Of a stretch of 64,000 bases of DNA, positions 1 through 13,000 are shown piece after piece. How positions within the stretch are numbered: position 1 is the first letter of the stretch; each line of letters starts with the position of its first letter. Position numbers and translations under genes: made by a program. Source of the stretch: Dipetalonema caudispina (lineage: Eukaryota; Nematoda; Chromadorea; Rhabditida; Onchocercidae); NCBI GenBank assembly GCA_013365325.1, contig JABVXV010000043.1, positions 114,020 through 178,019 of the forward strand. The letters run 5' to 3'. Below the pieces are notes generated by a model. It was given only the letters and a program-made list of their open reading frames with translations. It searched no databases and was not told the DNA's origin.

Positions 1-301
1 CTGTTTCCACTTTTTCTCCTATGATTTCTTTTCCTGGCATCACCGCTTCTTCAATAATTTCTTCTGGTGGTTGTTCTTTCTTAGCTGTCTGTTGAACAGA
101 AGTATCAGCCGATTCTGCAGTCACGCCGAAAACGGAAACATCAATTGTTTCGTGATCGAAATGTTTTTCTAAATCCAATGTTGTTTCCATCTCCTTCAAT
201 TCTTCGATCACTGTTTCCACTTTTTCTCCTATGATTTCTTTTCCTGGCATCACCGCTTCTTCAATAATTTCTTCTGGTGGTTGTTCTTTCTTAGCTGTCT
301 G
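1..301 (-). repeat. 210 bp (70-residue) tandem repeat in coding sequence, cut by the window edge
   Basis: Positions 1-91 and 211-301 are identical base for base, giving a period of 210 bases or 70 codons. The units differ further on by a 3-base indel, which keeps the frame. The perfect identity points to recent duplication or gene conversion. More copies probably lie to the left of the window. Confidence 0.9.
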
Positions 302-1052
302 AATCGAAGTATCAACCGATTCGGAAGTCACGCCGAAAATGGAAATGTCAACTATTTTATTTCCACACTCTTTTACTGCTTCTATCTCCTCCGTCCTAAC
401 TTCTGATGCAAAAGATTCGTGCTGCGTTGTCTCACAATGTTTCGTCGCATACAAAATCTCTGTATGCTCAATTAATGTAGGCTTTGCTACGTTGATCAAT
501 GTATCAATTTCCCGCTGTGTCAATTTAGAAATTCCTCGTTTTGATGTTTCGTCAACGTCTTCTATCACTGAAACATTCATAGATAAAGTGGTTGGCTTTT
601 TCTCCATAAACACATATTTGCTGATTTCTTCGTATGTCCCAGCTCCTGTGTCTTTTCTGGTCTTCGTTGTCTCTTCCTTGTCTTCTTCCAGTGCTTCTTG
701 AAATTTCGTGCGATATTCGGTCAAAGTATCTCCAGTGCTTTCCATTGATGCTTCGTTGATTTGCTTGCTGTATTCGTATTCAAATTGGGATGTCGATGTT
801 TGGGCGATTGTTGAAAAGTTTTCGTCGTTTTGGCAACTGCTGCCGGCCGATTTTGTTGATTTGGGTGCGTTTTCAATTCGTATTCTTCGCATTTTTCTAC
901 GTTGTTTTTCATTCCATGCTTCTTCAATTCGAATATAGCATTCTGTAACGGCTCGTCCGACTTCATTGATAGCTTCGCATACATAATGTCCTTCAAGAAT
1001 GTGCTGCATATATAGTGTTATGATTCCACTCTTGTACACCACGTGAAAGAAC
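1..1052 (-). CDS. ttn-1: Titin exon 42: Ig second half and start of charged 70-residue repeats (runs off window)
   Basis: The exon starts with the end of an Ig domain (VVYKSGIITLYMQHIL, GHYVCEAINEVGRAVTECYI). A long charged region without Ig follows. From about 400 down it becomes repetitive: VDISIFGVTSESVDTSI, TAKKEQPPEEIIEEAV, MPGKEIIGEKVETVIEELKE, then LEKHFDHETIDVSVFGVTAE and TAKKEQPPEEIIEEAV again. The composition (Glu, Lys, Val, Pro, Thr) resembles elastic PEVK/PEVT-like titin sequence. That functional reading is inference. The frame is still open at position 1, so exon and gene continue beyond the window. Confidence 0.85.
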
Positions 1053-4000
1053 CTGAAAACAATTTATTTTGTTAAGCTATAATTGAACTGTTTTCTTGCT
1101 ATTTCTAGCATTAAATTAATAAAGCATTTCTAAAGCTTTCATTCAGCTTAGTTTTGAAAAAATAAGTGTAATTGATTGGGAACGTTTATTGATCTCCTTA
1201 TTATGATTATTAGCAAAATATGTTAATTTTTTAGTTAGCAGTTACAAACTCCTTTGCTTTATGCTACTAATTGTCTTAACGATATCATAACTAACATGTA
1301 ACTTCTATTTCTTAGATCTGTCATAAGTTTTAGATAGTTCATATCTTCTTTTGCATATTCAAAAGATCAGAATAGATGCTGGTCATAAATAATTCATAAG
1401 CAAACAAATAAAGCAATTTCACTAATCGTGCTGCTTTTCTATTGCATGACGTGACTGCGTTTTAAGGTTAGTATATCATTAGATGATAATTGAAAGTTAG
1501 AAAATCAGATTTTGCGACGACGATGAATAATAATGCGTGCGTGGGGCTAGTCTTTTATGTGGAGCATTTAGCCAAGCTCCGTTATTGTTATTCTAAACTG
1601 ACCTATTATTTTTCAAAATTGGGCATCCATTATGCGAAATTCGAATACATGGCACTGGTAGACCATAAACAGAACAACGCAATCCTGTGTTGAAACCTTC
1701 TTCAAAAATAGCAAATGATTGAATGAAGCGTGGTAACTTCAAAATTGAATGGGGGAAATATTTCTGTCGTTTGACTGAATCTTCAGTAGAAGCTTCAAAT
1801 TCGTCGCTTCTAGCAATCATTCGATATAGGGTAGGTCGAATATCAAATGTTGCTTTATATCGGTAACGAGTAATGAAAATCACATATGCTTCTACAGCAT
1901 GATGCATTGCATTTGCTACGCAATGCACGACTGTGTAGACACCGACATCCTCAGTAAGACTTCCAGTCTGTTCTTCGTGTATTTCCAATTGTCGCTTTTT
2001 TAAAGTTTCTAACGGAACTTCAGTTTGACGTATCTTAAATCGGATTTCGCGTTCTTCACTGCTTTCCGATGTTTCTGTTGCCTTTAGAAGCTGAGCATAA
2101 CGTTCAATAATGTCTTTATCTTCTAAAAATTCATGTAATTCATCATTTCGGAATATTTTTTCAAATTCTACCCTTTCACTAATAATTTCTCTGCTCCAAT
2201 ATGAGGGTCTTTCAGCACTATCATCCTGATGTGTCCAGAACTGTCTTCTGCTCCGTTCGACCACTCTTAAATAAGTTCGCGTGCGGATAATGTCCTCGTC
2301 AATGATTATTTTAAATAACGTCTCCTCCCTCAATTTTTTTAACTTCTCTCTCGATTTCGCATGAGCGGAAAGTTTGTAATTTATTATTCTTATCGTTAGT
2401 GCTTCCGCCTCAATCAAGTAATTCAATGTGCCTCTTGGGATATAATGATCAGTTGTGATTTCCTCTTCATTGAATGTTTCCTTTATTTTTCTTCTTTCCA
2501 GATCTTGCTCAATCATTTCATTTCTTTTTTCAGTCACATCAGCTGAGCAGAATTTTGAAGTCGAGACTGACAAAACTACAGCCTCAGCTGACTCCGTCGT
2601 ATCTTTCAGTTCAATTGTTGTTTCCAGTAAGACTTCCGGGCTGTATATACGAACAAAACTTCGAGTTTGCACACTTCCAATACCATTTGTCGCTTCACAT
2701 ACATATAACCCTTTTTTGTCACCTTTCGTGATTTTCAATATGACAATACCATCTTCATAGACAGTAAATGTATTCCTAAAAAATATTTTCAACGATTGAA
2801 CGTTTTTTGGGGAATATGATGCGAGAATGAATTGAGGAGGAAAATATTCCTAAATAAAGACAAACAGACAAGTTATCCTTCTGTTTGTATTTGATGGTTA
2901 AATAAACATCCAAGCCTTGAAGATGTTTGTTATAGCACTGCGAAAAATAAATATTATAAAGAAAAAGATAAATTAATGGTGAATAGTTTTCGAGAAAAAG
3001 TGGAATTGCTGCTAATTTTAGATTAAAAAGGTTATAGGTCAAAACTTCATGTTAGTTTCTTTTGAAACTCTATTCAAAGGTTGAATCATTTCCATGTTTA
3101 ATTCTATCATCATACTATCCTTCTACACACTTCATAGTTTACTGAAACGGAAATCCATCCTGTAAAGATTTTCACTGAAAGGGCAAGAAATTCGGGATTA
3201 TGAGTGTGAATTAGAACAATATATTACTCGAAAGTGAATGATAGCTTGTTATATAAACTGAAATTAAAACTTCCTACTTATTGTCTGCCTGAATTTCTTT
3301 TCCATTATGTGTCCAGCGGATTGTAGGCATCGGTTCACCCGTAACGACACATTTAAGTTGCAATTCTTCAGTTTCCCATATGGTCATGTCATTCAATGGT
3401 AACGTGAATTGAGGTATTTGGAATTGAGTGATAAATGAATCTTGTGATGACATCGAACCTGGCGATATTTCATCTATGGTATGATCCTCCACAATACTTC
3501 TTGTAACTGAACTTTCTTCCTCCTTCACACTACTTGTATCTGCCAAATGTGCTTCTAAAATATGAAGTATTTTTCGAAAAACACACAACGTTCGGCTCCA
3601 CTTTACTCAATTTTTATGTTATTGAAATTTATGTCATTTATCATTTTATCTTAATATTATAAATAATCTATAAGAAAGCAATATTTGATGGCTTAATTTT
3701 TCCAGTTCCACGTATTCTATCTAGCTATACGTATGTTAAGAAAAAAAAAAAACGCGCTTATTTATTTATTCAACAGCAAGATAAATTTTTCAAAATGAAA
3801 TTTCAAAAATTCAGTGTGTATGAAATTCTCAATTACCTTCAACAATCATTCTACTTTTGGTTTTTGTGGAACCAAACGAATTCATCGCCGTGCAACTGAA
3901 AATTGCATTGTCCTCCTCTGTGACATTCAAAACACGCAAAATGCAAATTCCATCATCATATATAATCGAGTAATGTCTGGAAAGTGATAAACATAGATTC

Positions 4001-7000
4001 TCTCATTTGTAATGCAGCATGTATACTCTGCTTTAGATATAGCTATAAAACTTAAACATAAATTATATGACGTCTCTGTCTTCTTTAGTTTTTATTCAAA
4101 TTTTTATCATACTCATTATTTTCGATGATAGTATCATTACGCTTCCACTGCACTGAAGGTAACGGACTTCCGGATATAATACATTTAAGTTGGACATTTT
4201 CTCCCTTCTGAAATGCACGCATATGATTTGCAAAATTAAAAGATTCGAATTTCAATGCTTTTTGTAGACAGAAAAATATATCATATCAAAAATACACCAA
4301 TAACAGTAAATTTCGAGATCAGAAGATTTTCAAATATCTCCTTCCGATTTTGAAACAGTCAGGTTTTTTTCAAATGACGAAATACTGAAAAGTAAGAAAA
4401 AACCAGCCATTATCAAAAAAGAAACCGAGTAAAGTATCAATCTGCTAATCATCTAATTTCGAGAGTGTATTTTTTCAGAAAACAAATTTACTTTAACATG
4501 CGTTTCTCTGTTAAGCAGCAGTTGGATGACAGGTGATTGTCCTCCAATCGAGGTGCTACTGATAGAACTTTCCTCTAATCCTGTAAGATGAATTGTTTGA
4601 AAGATTTGTACTGCGAACTCAATCAATCACTGTTTACAGATTCTTGCTCCTGTTTCTCATTCCTGCTTTAGTCTTACTCTCTATTCAACTTCAAAGCCAA
4701 GTAGGAAAATTACAGCAATAATTGAGAAATAAATTATCACAAAGATCTGCTTATTAAATAGGAAAAAAAGCAGAGAAAAAAACTTATTAACTTTCATTTC
4801 TTAAATATCTTTAGGTTTCTTTAATATGAAAATATAAACAGAAAGAAATTTCTGAATTTATGATATTAAGAACGATGTATTTATGCTTTATTCCAATGAG
4901 CCAATACTTTGAACATGAATGGTAGATTGTGTACGAGCCGTTCCAACTGCATTTTCTGCTTCACAAACTAGACTTCCGTTCCAGCTTCTGTCTACGCTGT
5001 TTATTTTCAATATGTAGATACCATCTTCAGCGATCTCTGTTATATTACTGTAACAATTATAATTAATGATTTTGAAGTCCTCAGAAAATTTTGACCCATT
5101 GCAATAAAGTTGATATTAAGAAGAAATTACTGCAATAATTTGAGGGATTCCAATATGACCTTAAGTAGAAAGTTTCTTAATTTCCATTGAAGAGCTAATA
5201 CATTGCTATTTTTTAGTTGGAGTAAAAAAAGGAAGTTAAAGTAAAAAAAAAGTAATTTTGGTCGTGGAATTCCAAATAAACAACCTAAAATATCCGGAAC
5301 CGGTGAAATATAAGCATTTGCTAATGATTTTTTTAAAATAATTTTTATACTCTGCTGATTTCATCTATTCTAAAATGATTTAAAATACACTTACTCGCTG
5401 GGGATTATTGCTTTTTCATTAAGGTACCATCGGACCTGTGGAGTAGGTGTCCCATAAATAATGCATTTGAATAAATGAGTTGCGAATTCTTCGATCTCGT
5501 AAATTTCATTCAAATTTGCCGCAAATTGAGGAGCTGCATGAACGGAAGATGTGCTAAGTTCATCAGTTGATTCGTCTAAGAAAACATTTCATGAGTTCAT
5601 TTATTTCAATGATGAAATAGATTTTTCTGTAAATTGAAATTACCTGTGTTATACTCATTTCCATTTAGTTGGATTTTTCCTATATAAATAAATTAGGATA
5701 AAAAAGTAGGTGATGTGCACTGCACAACATGAAATGTGAAACTTAATTCAACAAATTTATAAATTTTACATGCTGTAATTTTAATTTCAATTCTTTGAAG
5801 TAATTGATGCTGCAAAGAGGATGAATTACAGTCACAAACAATGCTTAAAAAGTTGCAGTCTAAATGAAGAATTTAACTATCAAACAAAAATAAAGTGCAA
5901 TCAAAAACTTATTCACAGAAATAATTTTTCGTTAATAATGAAAAACAAGAATTTTGATGAGTTCAAGGAATTATGGAAAATAAAACTCTAAAACCATAAC
6001 TTCGTTACTGGAGACATGAAGAATAGTAGATTTGTCGATGGTTTTGTTGTTTATTTAGTAGGTCTTACTCATTCATTGATGGTTCTTAGATAAATACTTC
6101 CTCTAGCTATGAATACTCAAAAAAATTGCAAAAAAAAAATCTTAAACTCTTACTCTGGCCTTTCCTATTCTTCTCCCTTCAATAAACTGAAACGAAAAAA
6201 AGAGAATTTGTTATATTATCATTCGTCATTAATCAGTGATGAAACTGTTAGTGAATCTACTTCGTGAATTTTATGCAAAGAGAAGCAAAACCAAAGTGAA
6301 AACGGAAATCAGTGTGTGACATAAATAACAAACCTTCTTCGCAGATATTTTCGCGTAAGATAAAAGTAGGTTCGCTGGTTTGTGCTGACCATGCTAGGTC
6401 TAAGTGTTGATAGAATTCTATATTTAGTTGTGTGAGATTCCACGATGTTTCCATCTCAAAAAAAGTTGTTAAATGTAACTTACATGGAAAGCGTATTACA
6501 GTATTTAAATACTGAAATGTTTTTTCAGACCTGAAGATTACCTCCTTCTCTTTGATTATTCGTCTTTGGTGATATATATTTCGCAAATCAATATGAGAAG
6601 ACTGTATTGCTGGGTTATGATTCAATTCAACCATTATATTAATATTTTCTTCAGATTCCTGTATGACATATTTATAAGCTGTATTGATAATATCTTCAAC
6701 AAATTGACTTGCAAATATATACAACAATCGCTCATCGAATACTTCGTAATTAAAAGACATCCATACCGGTGGCTCAGATTCCATTAGATCTGCTTCTACG
6801 ACTTCTTCATTTAAAGCACGATGGTAGATTTCAACATCCATCTTTGTCTGCTCGTCGATGTATCTCTTTTCGGTGACTTCAATAATTTGTTTAGATGTAG
6901 CGATAATCCTAGATGTAACGATAATTGATAGCTTCTCTTCTGAACAAAATTCAAAGGAAGTACAAATTTCAACGTTCTCAAAAGATGGGGCTCGTACACT

Positions 7001-10000
7001 CGCAAGCTGTCTTTCCTCCTGAATAATTGAAATAATAGCATCAGTGTAATAAGCTACTGACTCCACTCCAATGCATGTTTTGATATATGAATTCTCTTCA
7101 TTTGCTGCTTTTTTCCATCCTTCTGCAGTTTCATGCATTGCAGTCATTACTGCAATGTAGGTGTGCAGATCTCTGTTCATTGTTGAAAATATTTCGGAAA
7201 TTCTTTGTGTAAGATTTGATGAGAAGGCTCTGTTTGTTCTTTCCACAATGGTAGGTGCTCGAGTTAGCAGTACTGTTGCAATGTTTTCCACTTGTGGCAG
7301 CATTTCAAAACCCGTTAATATATTTGTACATTCTTCGATAGAAACTTTCAAATATATCTCACTACTATCCTTTCGTTTAATTGGTATAATTACATCGATG
7401 TGGAAGTTGCTTTCGATTTGAAACCACAATGTGGCTATCAAATCAACAGTTTTATACGAGAAGGAACGATTTAATTTGTAAGTATCAGCTCGAATTAGCT
7501 CGGATAAAGTAACTTCAAGTTCTTCAGCTTCAGAATATCCTTCCAATGTTATTGGAGCATGCGTATATTCCGCAGTTGAAGCCTTCAACTGTGTCTGCAT
7601 CTTATCATTCCTAGCAATATAAATATCAATGTCTGCAAAAGCTTCTCGACAGACCTGCAATGACAGTTCAGTCACAAACTTCACCAAACTATCTGAAAAT
7701 TTGCGAACATTTCTTGCAGTGATTGTAGGTGCTCGCGTAAGCAAAATAGCCAAAATGTTTTCGATTTCGTCTTGAACGCAAAATCTAGCTAGCACAGTGA
7801 TATTTTCTTCTTTTGAAGCTTTCAGATACATTTGAAGTGAACATGCTCGAACAATTATAATGTCATTCTCTGTCTGGAAATCACTTTGCACGTGCAACTC
7901 AGTGATTAAATTCACAACAGTATCCGAAAATGACCGACTAATCTCCTGAATTAGCGTTGGAATCGGAGTTAGCAGTGTGAATTCTGAACCTTCCTTCTCT
8001 GGTCGCACCTCAATAATAGCCACAACATTTTTCTCCTCAAATCCTGAACTTTTAATGTTCTCAATCAAATTATATTTTCGAGCAGTGAAAATTTTCGTCT
8101 CTATTGCCAGATTATGCTTGATTCGTGACCGGATTTCTGCTGTTTCTTGAATCAAATCATCCGAAAACATAAAGCTAGATCTTTCAACAATCTTCGGTGC
8201 TTGCATCAATAATATTACTGTAACACTGTTTTCCTGAGACTGAATTTCAAACGATGCGATAACATGTGGATTTTCAAAAGTTGAAGCTCTGAAATCTGCT
8301 ATGCACACATCTATTCGTGGTATTAGAAAGATAGTATCTGCAAAAAATTCTCGAGGTACTTGAGAGCAGTACTCCGCAGTCACATCCGCAACGGTATCTG
8401 AAAACAACCGACTTGTTTTACTGATAATTTCTGGTGTCTTTGTCGGTAATGTAGCTATCACCGTATCCATTTTTGGCTGAATAATGAAAGCTGTTGACAC
8501 ATCAAAATACTCTGAAGTTGAACTGAAAAATCTTGCGGTAATTATATCCATTTTTACTGCTCGGAAATCGGCGATGGCGAACAAGTTACGTTCGGTCTGC
8601 GACCAAAGCTCTAATTCAACTTTCACAACGCTATCAACGAAGTTACGTTGGCTCGTTTCGTAGTACGTAAGAGGCTTGACAAGTATTTTCATTTCCAGAC
8701 TTTCAGTCTGTGCAGGCTTCGAGAAACTGTAAGCTACTGGAATTACTACAAACACTGAAGCCGTCAGCTGCATACTGATCATTTCCATTCGAACTAGCGA
8801 TACTTCTTTGCTTATAAGCAGATTCTGATCCATACATGACCTTAATATTATTTCCAAAGACGAAATGGAATCGATATAATTTCCACTTGTTGCTGCAGAC
8901 AAGGTTTGCAGAAAAGTTACCGTAGCATCTTCTCGTTGACAAGGTCCCCAAACTGTGAAAACTTCATCAATTGTATTTGCTTCAGAAGCTTTGCATTTCA
9001 GATGTAACATTTCCTTTTGAATGACATCAATTATGATTGCGGTATCAAAAACTTGCGGCACTTTATACACAGCTATGTATTCCAACCAGACAGCGTCCAC
9101 GGTAAATTGTCTTCTAATCTTTTTTGGATATGTGACTGATTTCGTCAGCACCACTGCGTCACGATATTCTCGTTCTGATACTCTGTCAAATGTGATGACC
9201 TCGTCGCATTTTTCAAATATTAATGCAAAGACGTCCATTTTTCTTGCTATAATCCTGGGCATTCTGTTTGTAACATCCGCTGCCATATTTTGCATTGGCG
9301 ACAACAATACCACATCTAATTTGACCCACCGATCACCTAATTTTATTTTTAATTTTTCGACAATTTTTTGCGGTACACTTATAACAATGGTTAATTGTTG
9401 TGCGTTTGATTGTTTTAAAAAACTAGTTCTAAGTTCAATACGTTGTGAACTGAGATGAATTTGGACAGACTGTTGTGCAATCAGTGTTAGTACTACAGCT
9501 TCAGCAACAGCATGACTAACAGAAGTGGATGTGAATTCAAAGCGAACATCTGTTGTTACAAAATTGCACTCAATAATGGTTACTTCCACAAAAGTCAAAT
9601 CCTCGCTAGTTGCATAAGAAGGCTCACGATGTATTTGGATCTCTTTCTCCGATGCCTCAGTGAATAATTCTCGTGAAATGTAGCTGACCGATACGGACCG
9701 TCTTTCATCTATAATTACTGGAATTTCAAGCGATTGCATGGAAAAGCGTAGATCAAAATATTCTTCCATATTGCACAACTGATACGCTTCGAAAGTTTGT
9801 GTCTGTTGAAGATTGACGCGATCATGTAGTTGCGCGAAGGCTTCATTCGTCACTGATGATGTTGGATGTAGTGATATGTCGAAATGTTCAGTGGTAATTT
9901 GTTCTTGTGATTCTGTAAATCAAAAATAAACTTCATACTTGAACAAAAAAAAAAAAAAAAAAAAAAAAGAAAACAATTGCAACCTTCAATGATTTTTTTT

Positions 10001-13000
10001 AACGTGAATGATAATGAGGGATTGATTTGGTCATCTGTGATGTAATCTCTTATCTCTGAAATTTCTTAATGAAGCGAAATTTTTTCTTAGTGAAAAAAAC
10101 GAGTCAAGCATACTATCCGATACAACCATACCGTAATTTTTATATCTTTCCGTTCCGTACTTTGTCTCCTAAAAATAAGTCCCTGATAGTAAGACTTTAG
10201 ATATATTCCTTCAGAAGTTTAACGTGCTTTTGTACTAATTTCAGAGGTTACCGAACCGTAAACAAGTGATAGCTCTGTTTCGAAGACTCACCAATTACAG
10301 TAATTTTAGTGACGGCAGTATATGAATCTTTTATTACAACGCCATATTCGCCTTCATCACTCTTTCGAACACTGTAAATTGTAAGACTGTGCTCGAAGCC
10401 ATCAGCTGTATCTTTCCTTTCGATTCGTTCATCTTGCATAATCGGTTGCAGATTCTTACGCCAATCCAATGAATATTGTTGCGAAATAGTTTCACAGTGA
10501 ATTGTTGCAGCTGAACCAACTGGCACCAACGATTCTTCTACTGTGACTTGACTTGCATATTCTCCTGTAATAGGAGACTATCAGTCTTAAAATAATGAGA
10601 TCGATTTAGTCGAGATTTAAAAGTTTATGGTAGAAATCAAAACAAATCTATATCAGATCGTACACATTAAACTGTTCGTTTCATATATCAATATGTTCTA
10701 ACTTTTACTTCATGATAAAAGCAGGGGAAGTTCTTTCTGAAAAATAATATGCAAAATTGATGAATAATATCTTTTAATATAAATTGCCTTCTGTGGGAAG
10801 AAGCTGAATAGAAGAAACATTTCATCTTTTCGTGTAAAAAATTTCATTTACCCAAATTGAAATTTCGAATGAATTTCGTAAAAAACGCTTGTATATTGTC
10901 TTCAGTTATCAAAATTTTATAAAGCTTTTCAAGACAACAAATAGTTGGCTATTTGTCAGCTTTAGAATTTGCTCATTAATATGGACTAAATCCTAAAAAT
11001 TTGAAAAGTCCTTTCAGCTGTGTGTCAACAATTACATCTGCTGATCGATTTTCGTAAATCCTTTTTTCGGTAATCTTTGTAGATGTAGGATTACATAATC
11101 ACATTGATTGAATACCAGAATTTTTTAGAAATCAAAATTTCTTTATATGGAAGTCTCGCTAGGAATAAGTTGATTTTATTCATGTCCTTTTTTTCATGAT
11201 CTGAAAATTCGATCTTATTAACTGATTCGTGTACGTCATTCACATGTTCGTGATGTCATGACTAAAATTGTATTGATTTAAGATTCTACATCCAATAAAA
11301 TCATACCGTTGAATTTATCTAAAAGCCTCGGCAGTCCTAGTGAGGAGTAAAAACCATGCAAAACAATTCGATGGCGAGGTATAGTTAGTCTGTTCTAATT
11401 TTCGGTGAAATAGGCTTTTCGGTCGTTTACTTCAACTTTTTGATAGTAGCTTGTGATATTCCCAACAGTTTTCCATAACTTCCGAACGTGCCGCTAATCA
11501 ATCGTTTTAAATTTTACAAGAATTTTTGATAGGAATTTTCAATATTTTTGGAAGCAAAAACACTATATGTTCCAGTTTGACAATGCGAAAAGTATCAAAA
11601 TGAAACTTAAATTCTTAAACCAGACCCAAATTAAATTCACTAACTCTTCTCAAATTCATCACGCAATGTATTCCTAATTTTTTTGATTATCGGAAAAACT
11701 TTGAAAGATTTGGGAGTGATCAGCAATTAACATAGCCAATAATTAATTAACACTCACTCTTATTATAATTGCAAAAATATTGCATAGAGCAAACATTTTG
11801 CAAGAGTGAAGATTTGACTTAAATGAATTTAATTATGCTGTAAAATTCAATTACTAGGATAGGAACGGGAAGGAAATATTTCTTTCTGTACAAGCATTGT
11901 TAATTGTATATTTTTTCTTCAACAAGAACAGCTGATATTTGAAAGTAAGAAGAAGTAATGATGATGCAGTGATATAAAAATAACAGTGATAAGTGTTTAC
12001 TTGAAACGAACGAAAATGTTGCAATGAGCGAAATATAAGTCAGCAACAAATATGATACAGATTATCAGACAAATGATAAAGCAACAAGACATCTTTAAAA
12101 CCGACCAAATTTTGGTCGGATTCAATTATTTTCGATGAAAATATAAAGAATTTATCGAAAAAAAAAAAATTCACCAAAATTCCACAATGAGGGAACGAGT
12201 AAAGCTTTACTTTGTGAAATCATTTTATCTCTGAGGTAATTTAAAGACTTTGTAACAAAACATCAATAGCATTCTTAATTTGATCAGTTGTCATTAGTAG
12301 CAATCAAATGTCTAACCTTCCACAAAAATACTATTTCATCCGGCAATCATAGAAAGTGGGAGAAATTCCTCTCTTAAAGTCTTATCAAAAAGTATCGAAA
12401 TCTTCTAAAGGAGTACCTTGGCTTTATATGAAATGAACTTCCGGTAATTTTTGTTCTGTATATCACTTAGATAGGAATGCGTTTCGAATTCCCCACCGCT
12501 GTAAGTTAGGAACGAAATCATTCGCTCATAGTCCATGGAAGATTGACTTCTGAATTTGCATTTTGTTGTGCAGTTCTAGATGATAGAATAGAATTAAGGA
12601 GAATAAAATCAATGTAGAGAGTTGCTAGAGATACGTTTGGTATATTTGCTACCGACAGTTGCTGTAAAACTGCTAACCATCAGATGAGCAATCTTGAATT
12701 CGATATCATTGATACAAATACTATAAGATGCTGAATCATCAGCTTGTGTATCATGAATCACTAGATAATGTTTTAAACCATTCACTACATGTTCAACTTT
12801 TCCGTCATCTGAAAACTCAATTCGTGTACCATTTTTGCGCCACACCAATTCCTGCACCTCATCGCTATTTTCCAACTCACAAGCAATTGTTGCCGTGCTA
12901 CCCAAAGGCACCAGATACTCACGATAATCATCATCTTCAGTGTCTGTTCCCAGTGCGCTGATAGTCACTTCACGTTCATCAATGCGTTCTGTGTTGGAGA

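Noticed and set aside
6160..6186. Possible microexon (GGAGAAG...CCAGA followed by GTAAGA) between exon 6334-9912 and exon 5644-5679
   Set aside because: Its acceptor (ttgaag) is poor, and the direct splice 6334 to 5679 is in phase and gives a sensible join (EEGKIQ).
6257..6333. Open frame continuing past the donor of the 3.6 kb exon to a stop at 6257
   Set aside because: The next exons continue the Ig architecture in phase; the extension is intron read-through.
7161..9458. Several plus-strand open frames (for example 9021-9458, 145 codons) opposite the titin repeat exon
   Set aside because: They are antisense shadows of long minus-strand coding sequence; composition and splice context support only the minus strand.
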